Source: Bacteroidales bacterium (GTDB lineage: Bacteria > Bacteroidota > Bacteroidia > Bacteroidales > UBA932). Taken from it: 44,975 nt of DNA. A program made the position numbers and the translations under genes. The notes beneath the pieces were generated by a model that saw only the letters and a program-made list of their open reading frames with translations, ran no database searches and was not told the origin of the DNA. The stretch covers positions 1 through 44,975 of the forward strand of contig JAILQG010000096.1 of the NCBI GenBank assembly GCA_024699055.1, read 5' to 3'. Of this stretch, positions 25,808-32,265 are shown in pieces. Position 1 is the first letter of the stretch. Every line of letters begins with the position of its first letter.

Positions 25808-26392
25808 TTAATGTGTAAGGTAGTTGTCGGGATGTTTCCCGGTGAGATGAAGTTTTTCGTAATGATCCTGAAGGCGGGCCATGTCGGCCTTGAGGTCGTC
25901 CGTGAGTTCGAACTTTTCGCCGCAGGAGATGCGCTTGGTGCGCCAGTCGAACCAGCCTGCATACACGGGAACCCCGGCTTCGCGGGCAATTGCGAGTCCG
26001 CCGGCTTTCCAGCGCCTGACCGGCTTCCGGGTGCCTTCGGGGGCCACGGCGAGCTTGAAGAACTCGTCCTGCTCCATCTCCGAGATGAGGCTCTTTACAA
26101 GCGAGCCTGGATTCGAACGGTCGACGGGTATGCAGCCGCAGGCGCGCAGGATTCCTCCGAGGGGCCAGAAGAACAGTTCCTTCTTTACCATGGTGTGCGC
26201 AACCTCGCCGAAGGAGGTGTAAAACAGGTAGGCGACTAAGAAGTCGGCCATGCTGGTGTGGGGAACGCCCAGCATCACCACCCTGGGCTCCGGGGGAGGT
26301 CCGCCCACGGCAGTCCACCCGAGCCTGCGGAGCAGCCAGCCGCAGAAACGCGACCAGCGCTTGCCGTAGTGGGTCTTCCTATATGTTGACAT
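25808..26392 (-). CDS. PlsC-type 1-acyl-glycerol-3-phosphate acyltransferase-like protein, copy A
   Basis: A 194-residue protein with the HX4D catalytic motif PHTSMADF (about residue 45) and the second acyltransferase motif VAPEGTRKPV. It lies at the short end for the family and resembles the small Bacteroidota group annotated simply as 1-acyl-sn-glycerol-3-phosphate acyltransferase. It overlaps the end of parE by 14 bp and precedes the acyl-CoA ligase by 3 bp; a role in phospholipid or fatty-acid recycling is inferred. Confidence 0.82.
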   Translation of the reverse strand: MSTYRKTHYGKRWSRFCGWLLRRLGWTAVGGPPPEPRVVMLGVPHTSMADFLVAYLFYTSFGEVAHTMVKKELFFWPLGGILRACGCIPVDRSNPGSLVKSLISEMEQDEFFKLAVAPEGTRKPVRRWKAGGLAIAREAGVPVYAGWFDWRTKRISCGEKFELTDDLKADMARLQDHYEKLHLTGKHPDNYLTH

Positions 26393-28292
26393 CTTCCAGT
26401 TCTTCTTCGCTGCGAAGGTTGGCCCTTATGAAATTCTGCCTCTCGACCGTGTTGTCGCCCATGTAGAATTCCATTATCTCGGAGATTCTCTCCTCGTCGG
26501 AGAGCTGTACGGGATCGAGCCTCATGTCTTCCCCTATGAAGGATGCGAATTCGTCCGCGGAAATCTCTCCGAGGCCCTTGAATCGGGTGATTTCGGTTTT
26601 TCCGTTGTGGAGTTCGGCTATGGCCTTTTCCTTTTCTTCAGGGGAGTAGCAGTAGCGGTTCTCCTTCTTGTCGCGTACGCGGAAGAGGGGAGTCTGTAGT
26701 ATGTATACGTGGCCCCGTCGGATGAGGTCGGGATAGTATTTCAGCAGGAATGTGAGCACCAGCATGCGGATGTGCATTCCGTCGTCATCGGCATCGGTGG
26801 CCACGATTATGTTGTTGTAGCGGAGGTTGGAGATGTCGTCTTCCACGCCCAGCGCGCTGATAAGCAGGTTGAGCTCCTCGTTCTCGGCCACGCGCTTGCG
26901 GCTTTCCTTGTAGGAGTTGATGGGTTTGCCGCGGAGGCTGAACACCGCCTGGTAAGCGGCGTTGCGGGCCTTGGTGATGGTTCCGCTTGCGGAGTCGCCC
27001 TCTGTGATGAAGATGCTGCTGCGCTCTATGTCGTCCTGGGTCTTCTCGTTGGCCTTGTCGCCGTAGTGGAAGCGGCAGTCACGGAGCTTGCGGTTGTAGA
27101 CGGCCGTCTTGCGGTTGCGCTCGCGGGTCTTCTTCTGGATGCCGGAAATCTCCTCGCGCTCGCGCTGGGAATCCTTTATCTTGTCTTCTATCACCGGAAC
27201 TATCTCCTTGTGCATGCGGAGGTAGTTGTCGAGGTTCTTGGCAACGAAGTCGTTGACGTAGCTGCGAATGGTCGGGCCTGTCTCCAGCTTGAGGGCTCCC
27301 TTGGCGTCGTGGGTCTGCTTCTCCCACATGTAGTTGCTGCCCAGCTTGGTCTTGGTCTGACCTTCGAAGTTGGGCTCCTGTATCTGTATGGAGATGGCTC
27401 CGACTACGCCCTGACGGCAGTCTGCGGGGTCGTAGTTCTTCTTGAAGAAGTCCTTGAGGGTCTTGGCGATGGCCTCGCGGTAGGCCGCCAGATGGGTTCC
27501 GCCGTCGCGGGTGTTCTGCCCGTTCACGAAGGAGGAGATGTTCTCGCCGTAGGCGTTGCCGTGGGTGAGCACTATCTCTATGTCCTCTCCCTCCAGATGT
27601 ATGGGGGGATAGAGGGGAGTGTCGCTCAGAAGGTTTTCGTTGACGAGGTCCAGAAGGCCGTTCTCGCTTACGTAGGGGTTGCCGTTGAAGACGAGCGTGA
27701 GCCCCTTCTTGAGGTAGGAGTAGTTCTTGACCATCTGCTCCACGAAGTCGAGGTGGAACTCGTACTTGCCGAACATCATCACGTCGGGAACGAACTTTAC
27801 GAGGGTGCCGTTCTTCTCTTTAGGGGCAGCCTCCTTGCCGGATTCAACCAGTTCGCCCCTTTCGAAGCGCGCCCAGGAGCTTTCGCCCTCGCGGTAGGAA
27901 CAGACGTAGAAGCTCTGGCTGAGGGCGTTCACGGCCTTGGAGCCGACGCCGTTGAGGCCGACGCTCTTCTTGAACACGGCGTCGTCGAACTTGCCGCCCG
28001 TGTTCAGGATGCTCACCGCCTTCACCACGGAGTCGAGCGGGATGCCGCGGCCGAAGTCGCGCACCGAAACCTCGTTCTCCGGGGTGATGTCTATGAGGAT
28101 CTGCTTTCCGAAACCCATCGAGTATTCGTCGATGGAGTTGTCCACTATCTCCTTGAGGAGCACGTAGATGCCGTCGCCGGGGTTGTTGCCGTTGCCGAGG
28201 CGCCCGATGTACATGCCGGGGCGCATGCGTACGTGCTGCACGCCTTCTAGGGTGCGTATGTTGTCGTCTGTGTAATTCGTTACCTGGGGCAT
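26379..28292 (-). CDS. parE: DNA topoisomerase IV subunit B, copy A
   Basis: A 637-residue type II topoisomerase ATPase subunit. GHKL ATP-site motifs are EIVDNSIDEYS, DFGRGIPLD and GLNGVGSKAVNAL; the TOPRIM domain has EGDSASGTITK and the metal site TDADDDGMH. EGDSASG rather than GyrB's EGDSAGG supports ParE. I chose the ATG at 28292 rather than a TTG at 28301 because a -7 box (TAACTTTG) ends 6 nt before it. ParE normally pairs with ParC to unlink daughter chromosomes; parC is not adjacent in either copy. Confidence 0.92.
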   Translation of the reverse strand: MPQVTNYTDDNIRTLEGVQHVRMRPGMYIGRLGNGNNPGDGIYVLLKEIVDNSIDEYSMGFGKQILIDITPENEVSVRDFGRGIPLDSVVKAVSILNTGGKFDDAVFKKSVGLNGVGSKAVNALSQSFYVCSYREGESSWARFERGELVESGKEAAPKEKNGTLVKFVPDVMMFGKYEFHLDFVEQMVKNYSYLKKGLTLVFNGNPYVSENGLLDLVNENLLSDTPLYPPIHLEGEDIEIVLTHGNAYGENISSFVNGQNTRDGGTHLAAYREAIAKTLKDFFKKNYDPADCRQGVVGAISIQIQEPNFEGQTKTKLGSNYMWEKQTHDAKGALKLETGPTIRSYVNDFVAKNLDNYLRMHKEIVPVIEDKIKDSQREREEISGIQKKTRERNRKTAVYNRKLRDCRFHYGDKANEKTQDDIERSSIFITEGDSASGTITKARNAAYQAVFSLRGKPINSYKESRKRVAENEELNLLISALGVEDDISNLRYNNIIVATDADDDGMHIRMLVLTFLLKYYPDLIRRGHVYILQTPLFRVRDKKENRYCYSPEEKEKAIAELHNGKTEITRFKGLGEISADEFASFIGEDMRLDPVQLSDEERISEIMEFYMGDNTVERQNFIRANLRSEEELEDVNI

Positions 28293-28311
28293 ATCGCGCA
28301 AAGTTACGAAA

Positions 28312-28674
28312 TTATTTCTTTGTTACATTGCCCCTGAGGTGCAGGATTACGGGTTTTTTTATGTCGGAAAGGTACACCGTAACCGTCTTGTCGAAGGGGT
28401 AGGGGCCGTCTTCGTTGCTGTAAGTGGCTTCTATCGTTCCCGTCTCTCCGGGTTCTATGACGGTCCTTGTCCATTTGACGCCCGTGCAGCCGCAGGAAGA
28501 TATGGCCGACAGGATGGTGAGCGGCCCTTCACCTTTGTTGGTGACGGTGAAGCAGCAGCTCTGCGGCCCGTCGTTGACGGTGAAGATGCCGAAATCGTGA
28601 ACGGTCCTGTCGAATTCAGCGCGGCCCCCTATGAGGGTCTGGAAAAGGAGGAACAATATTGCCAGTGTCTTCAT
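28312..28674 (-). CDS. DUF1573 domain secreted protein, copy A
   Basis: A 120-residue protein with an N-terminal signal peptide (MKTLAILFLLFQTLIGG) and one Ig-like DUF1573 domain (FDRTVHDFG, FTVTNKGEGPLTIL, SCGCTGV, and the end LRGNVTKK). Likely periplasmic; family function is not established. It is divergent from ferredoxin and shares a 61-bp promoter region with it. It starts 4 nt after a -7 box, TAAATTTG. It lies 19 bp before parE, on the same strand. Confidence 0.85.
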   Translation of the reverse strand: MKTLAILFLLFQTLIGGRAEFDRTVHDFGIFTVNDGPQSCCFTVTNKGEGPLTILSAISSCGCTGVKWTRTVIEPGETGTIEATYSNEDGPYPFDKTVTVYLSDIKKPVILHLRGNVTKK

Positions 28675-28735
28675 GTTGCAAATTTACTGCAAAAAGTTTA
28701 CCTTTGCAGAACATTAAACAAAAAGTTCTAGAACT
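28675..28735. promoter_or_regulatory. Divergent promoter, DUF1573 / ferredoxin operon (copy A)
   Basis: The minus-strand -7 box TAAATTTG is at 28679-28686 and the plus-strand box TACCTTTG at 28699-28706, with a TTG 19-20 bp before the latter as a possible -33. The dyad TTGCAAATTTACTGCAA (28676-28692) overlaps the minus box and the plus -33 region. The layout is conserved at copy B (37590-37650). Confidence 0.5.
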
Positions 28736-28909
28736 ATGGCTTACAAAATCAATCCGGACGTTTGTGTTGGCTGCGGTACCTGTGCAGGCGAATGCCCCGC
28801 AGGCGCAATCCATGAGGGAGATCCCGCCTACACCATAGATCCCGAGGCCTGTGCCGGTTGCGGAACCTGCGCTGACGCATGCCCGATGGGAGCTATCGAG
28901 GAGGCATAA
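28736..28909 (+). CDS. 2[4Fe-4S] ferredoxin, copy A
   Basis: A 57-residue clostridial-type ferredoxin with two CX2CX2CX3CP motifs: Cys10, 13, 16, 20 and Cys39, 42, 45, 49. Each cluster binds three cysteines of one motif and the last of the other. It is a likely electron acceptor for the pyruvate:ferredoxin oxidoreductase 3.5 kb away and for reductive enzymes such as NrdG. It starts a three-gene operon with a small LysR-like regulator and an acyltransferase. Confidence 0.93.
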   Translation: MAYKINPDVCVGCGTCAGECPAGAIHEGDPAYTIDPEACAGCGTCADACPMGAIEEA

Positions 28910-28918
28910 CAAAGGTCC

Positions 28919-29293
28919 ATGCTCGAAGACAAGAGACTGAAAGTCTTTGCGGCGGTAGTGGAATTCGGAAATTTCACGGCCGCCGCATCTTCTTTGGGCC
29001 TAACCCAGCCGGCGGTAAGCCAGAATATCGCCGAACTTGAAAAGGAACTGGGCGTGCGTCTTTTCGAACGTTCCACTCGCGGAGACGTACGCATTACCGA
29101 CGAAGGCCGCCGTTTCGAATCCTACGCCCGCCAGATAATGCACTGGTACAAGGCCGCACGCGAGGCTTTCCACCCCTCACCTCTCTCGGTGAGCGGCCCG
29201 GAAAAGCCGGCCGTGCTGCCCCTGGACGGCGCTACCGATGCGCTGGTGTGGTCTTCCGAGGGCGATCTTCATATAGAAATAAGGCATAAATAG
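28919..29293 (+). CDS. HTH-only LysR-type regulator, copy A
   Basis: A 124-residue protein. Residues 1-65 form a LysR winged helix-turn-helix (LKVFAAVVEFGNFTAAAS, LGLTQPAVSQNIAELE, LGVRLFER). The usual 200-residue effector-binding domain is absent; after a linker helix (YARQIMHWY) comes a 45-residue tail ending in WSSEGDLHIEI. Copy B has the same size and the same tail end, so this is a conserved short family and not a truncation. It stands between ferredoxin and acyltransferase, abutting the latter. It may autoregulate the operon. Confidence 0.82.
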   Translation: MLEDKRLKVFAAVVEFGNFTAAASSLGLTQPAVSQNIAELEKELGVRLFERSTRGDVRITDEGRRFESYARQIMHWYKAAREAFHPSPLSVSGPEKPAVLPLDGATDALVWSSEGDLHIEIRHK

Positions 29294-30367
29294 ATGGAAG
29301 GTCCCTGGAGGCATAATCCCTGGTACAATCTGCTGCGCCCATACGTGGACGTGACCACCCGTTTCTGCTACAGGCGCGTGAGGGTGGACGGCAAGAATAA
29401 CATTCCCTGGGACAAGGCGGTAATAATCGCCCCCAACCACTGCGGAACGCTTATGGACGCTCTCGTCGTCCTGCGGGCCCACTGGGGCCCCTGCGTCTTC
29501 GGTGCCAGGGCGGATATCTTCGATAACAAGACGGTTGCGGGCATCCTCCGTTTCCTGCGCATCCTTCCCATGGTGCGCCGGCGCGACGGCATACGCAAGG
29601 TGCTTCGCAATTACGAGACCATAGACCAGGTGGTGGACGTGCTCTCCAACGGGGTGCCCTTCTGCATGTTTGCGGAAGGACGTCACCGTACCATGCACTC
29701 CACACTGCCCATAAACAAGGGCGTTTTCCGCATAGCCATGGCCGCTCAGAATGCCCTTGAGGGCAAAAAGGACGTGGTGATTGTGCCCGCCGGCATTGAA
29801 TACGGCGACTATTTCCATTTCCGCACCTGGAGCAGGCTCCGCTTCGGAAAGCCTATCAACGTGTCGGCCGCCGTGCGCGAGCATCCGGAACTCAGTGAAA
29901 TCGAATTGTTCGCACTCCTTCGCGAACAACTCATAGCGGGCATTCGCAGCCGCATCACCTATATACCAGACGACGAGAACTACGAGGCTTCCTGGAAGGA
30001 ATTCGAGGAGCGTTTCTCCGCCCTTAGGGGCTACGACGTTTCGGCCTATCGCGACGCCGGCCTGCCGCGCAAACGCTGGCAGAGGATACTGCTGGCCGTT
30101 CTCACGTCTCCTCTCTTCGCCGTGTCGGCCATACTGACCGCTCCCATGTGGGGGCTTGCCGAATGGCTCTGCAGCAGCAAAATCAAGGACCCGGCCTTCC
30201 GCAACACCGCCCGTTTCGGCGTGAAGCTCATCGGCACGGTCCTCTTCGGAATCATCTGGGCACTGGTTTTCTTCCTCACCCTCCCGTGGTGGGCGGCGAC
30301 TGCCGCTCTGGTGTACTTCCTGGCCAGCTACGGCATCTTCTACGACTGGCTGAATCTGGTGAGGTAA
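29294..30367 (+). CDS. Membrane-bound phospholipid/glycerol acyltransferase, copy A
   Basis: A 357-residue protein. The acyltransferase domain (residues 1-230) has NHCGTLMD (His49, Asp55, one residue longer than the classical HX4D) and CMFAEGRHR as the phosphate-binding motif. The last 100 residues contain two or three membrane segments. It belongs to a Bacteroidota group related to PlsC; the acceptor is unknown. The start codon touches the LysR stop. Homology between the two arms ends at its stop codon. Confidence 0.83.
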   Translation: MEGPWRHNPWYNLLRPYVDVTTRFCYRRVRVDGKNNIPWDKAVIIAPNHCGTLMDALVVLRAHWGPCVFGARADIFDNKTVAGILRFLRILPMVRRRDGIRKVLRNYETIDQVVDVLSNGVPFCMFAEGRHRTMHSTLPINKGVFRIAMAAQNALEGKKDVVIVPAGIEYGDYFHFRTWSRLRFGKPINVSAAVREHPELSEIELFALLREQLIAGIRSRITYIPDDENYEASWKEFEERFSALRGYDVSAYRDAGLPRKRWQRILLAVLTSPLFAVSAILTAPMWGLAEWLCSSKIKDPAFRNTARFGVKLIGTVLFGIIWALVFFLTLPWWAATAALVYFLASYGIFYDWLNLVR

Positions 30368-30431
30368 GAGTCAAGATAAATAACTTCTTTATGGACGTTC
30401 AGAATAACTGCCCATAGAACGTCGTATTTGC

Positions 30432-30698
30432 CTAAATGAATCCACCAGTAGGGGGGTTGCCATCAATGAGTGATTCTAAATTATTGGGAGACAATGCTTT
30501 AGGACCTTCATAATTTGGAAATTCAGGTAAGGAAACCCAATTTAGAGGTTTGTAATCATCTATAGCAATGAAAAAACAGACAGGAATAAACAACGGCCAA
30601 TAATAGGATTTATCATCGTAATTGTCATCACACACCAAATAACATTTTTGTCCAAACCAAGAATGGTGGATAGCAGGCGTCCCCTCAAGGCAGAAGCG
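30432..30698 (-). pseudogene. AT-rich gene fragment of unknown function
   Basis: An open frame from after a TAG at 30699-30701 to a stop at 30432, with no ATG; a TTG at 30638 is the only candidate start. It reads EGTPAIHHSWFGQKCYLV ... SYYWPLFIPVCFFIAIDDYKPLNW, a plausible protein fold with strong hydrophobic runs, but I recognise no family. Base composition is clearly more AT-rich than its neighbours. It may be the 3' part of a deleted gene. The rest of 30368-30738 shows nothing further. Confidence 0.4.
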
Positions 30699-30738
30699 CT
30701 AAGTAGTGGTGGCTCTGCCAAAGAAATAGGACAAGGAA

Positions 30739-31134
30739 TTAATCGGTTTCCGGAGGGTAAGCATAACCAAATGTTTTAGACTGTGGAGTTCGTGTCACTC
30801 GATCAAGAATAGCGCTTCTATATATGAGCGAAATCTGCTCTTCAGTTAGTTTACACCACCCCCTTAACTGGACAGCTCTTCCATCAAGAATATACATATG
30901 AAGAGAGTCTTTAAGTGGACGTAGGGATTTGGAGGATAATCTTCCTATCGTATGAGATTTAACGAGTACACATTCACTCCCTACAGTTATGACGGTATCT
31001 TCTGGTTGGAAGTCTAAAACATAGTAGATATCATGGTCCGAACGATTGTGTATTCCCCAAACAGTATCACGATCCATTGGAAGACAGCAAACAACGAACA
31101 TTAACGAAAGAAACACGATTAATAGTCTTTTCAT
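30739..31134 (-). CDS. Small putative lipoprotein of unknown function
   Basis: A 131-residue protein starting at the ATG at 31134; the longer frame beginning at 31299 runs through the tRNA and is not real. The N-terminus has a hydrophobic signal ending in VVCC, compatible with a lipoprotein signal. The body (DTVWGIHNRSDHDIYYVLDF, then LKDSLHMYILD) resembles small Bacteroidota lipoproteins of unknown function. Lower GC than flanking genes suggests it was acquired recently, beside the tRNA. Confidence 0.6.
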   Translation of the reverse strand: MKRLLIVFLSLMFVVCCLPMDRDTVWGIHNRSDHDIYYVLDFQPEDTVITVGSECVLVKSHTIGRLSSKSLRPLKDSLHMYILDGRAVQLRGWCKLTEEQISLIYRSAILDRVTRTPQSKTFGYAYPPETD

Positions 31135-31217
31135 GGACAAGGAGTTGAGAAAGTGTGGCCTTTCCCCAAAGATAATGGAAAAACTGAGAAATAGCAAATT
31201 GCAGAGACAAAACGAAC

Positions 31218-31247
31218 AAGGCCCTGGGCAACGCTGCTCCGGGCCTT
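31218..31247 (-). terminator. Terminator downstream of tRNA-Arg
   Basis: An imperfect hairpin with outer 7-bp stem AAGGCCC / GGGCCTT, followed on the minus strand by a T-rich stretch. Confidence 0.6.
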
Positions 31248-31251
31248 TCCG

Positions 31252-31323
31252 TACCCCCATGGCGAATCGAACGCCAACCGGCGGAACCGGAATCCGCAAT
31301 TCTATCCATTAAACTATGGGGGC
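31252..31323 (-). tRNA. tRNA-Arg (anticodon CCG)
   Basis: On the minus strand a full 72-nt cloverleaf can be folded: 7-bp acceptor (GCCCCCA with TGGGGGT, the first pair being G-U), D arm with AATGG, anticodon stem GCGGA/TCCGC with loop TTCCGGT, T arm TGGCG/CGCCA with loop TTCGATT, and discriminator A. The anticodon CCG reads CGG. No CCA is encoded. Confidence 0.92.
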
Positions 31324-31350
31324 GGGGCTGCAAATATACAATTTTTTTGG

Positions 31351-31358
31351 TATCTTTG
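31351..31358 (+). promoter_or_regulatory. -7 box for fabD
   Basis: TATCTTTG, ending 5 nt before the fabD ATG at 31364. Confidence 0.55.
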
Positions 31359-31363
31359 CGCTT

Positions 31364-32263
31364 ATGAATGCATTCGTATTCCCAGGCCAGGGATCCCAGT
31401 TTCCGGGCATGGGAAAAAACCTTTACCAGGGCAGTGAAAAGGCCCGCGCCCTCATGGAGAGAGCCAATGAAATACTGGGATTCCGAATCACCGACATCAT
31501 GTTCGATGGAAGCGACGAGGATTTGCGGGCTACTCGCGTCACCCAGCCTGCCATTTTCATACATTCCACAGTACTTGCACTCTGCACCCCTGAGCTCCCG
31601 TCTCCCGACATGGTAGGCGGTCATTCCCTGGGTGAGTTCTCGGCGCTGGCAGCCTCGGGCGCGATTTCGTTCGAGGACGGCCTCAGGCTGGTGAAGATAC
31701 GCGCCGAACAGATGCAGGCCTGCTGCGAAAAGGTTCCCGGCACCATGGCGGCCATTCTCGGCCTTCCCGACGCCACCGTGGAAGAAATATGCGCCGGCAT
31801 ATCCGCCCCCGGCAAGGTGGTGGTTCCCGCCAACTACAACTGTGATGGACAGATAGTCATATCCGGCGAAAAGGAGGCGGTGCTCGAAGCTTGCGAAGCC
31901 CTCAAGGCAGCAGGAGCGAAGCGCGCCCTTCCCCTCGCGGTGGGCGGAGCCTTCCATTCTCCGCTGATGGAGCCGGCACGCGCAGGGCTCGCGAAGGCTA
32001 TAGAGGCCACCGAAGTCAAGGCTCCCGGCTGCCCTGTCTACCAGAATGTAACGGCCGAAGCCGAAGCCGACCCCGTCCGCATAAAGGACAACCTGCTCAG
32101 GCAGCTCACAAGCCCGGTGCGCTGGACCCTCAGCGTCAGGAACATGCTCGCCGCAGGGGCCACCGCTTTTACGGAGCTCGGCCCCGGAACGGTGCTTCAG
32201 GGCCTTGCGAAGCGCATCGCCGCAGCCGAAGGAAAAGAAATAATCGTTAATTCAATAGCATAA
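31364..32263 (+). CDS. fabD: Malonyl-CoA:ACP transacylase
   Basis: A 299-residue enzyme that loads malonyl groups onto acyl carrier protein for fatty-acid synthesis. Motifs are FPGQGSQFPGMG at the start, the nucleophile elbow GHSLGE with Ser88, and the catalytic His in GAFHSPLMEPA. The start at 31364 was chosen over 31316 because of the family N-terminus MNAFVFPGQG and the -7 box just upstream. It is 2 bp from nifJ. Confidence 0.95.
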   Translation: MNAFVFPGQGSQFPGMGKNLYQGSEKARALMERANEILGFRITDIMFDGSDEDLRATRVTQPAIFIHSTVLALCTPELPSPDMVGGHSLGEFSALAASGAISFEDGLRLVKIRAEQMQACCEKVPGTMAAILGLPDATVEEICAGISAPGKVVVPANYNCDGQIVISGEKEAVLEACEALKAAGAKRALPLAVGGAFHSPLMEPARAGLAKAIEATEVKAPGCPVYQNVTAEAEADPVRIKDNLLRQLTSPVRWTLSVRNMLAAGATAFTELGPGTVLQGLAKRIAAAEGKEIIVNSIA

Positions 32264-32265
32264 CC

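Larger units (their letters stand above)
20412..30367. repeat. Arm A of a diverged inverted duplication (11 genes)
   Basis: Gene order reading inward is nrdD, rplI, rpsR, rpsF, fadD, plsC, parE, DUF1573 (minus), then ferredoxin, HTH-only LysR and acyltransferase (plus). Arm B (35974 to the window end) has the same genes in mirror order. Homology on the inner side stops at the acyltransferase stop codon in both arms. All reading frames are intact; differences are mostly third-position in conserved genes. Confidence 0.9.

Noticed and set aside
31252..31323. tRNA-Arg as an integration site with att repeats
   Set aside because: I found no second copy of the tRNA 3' end around the AT-rich islet, and no integrase.
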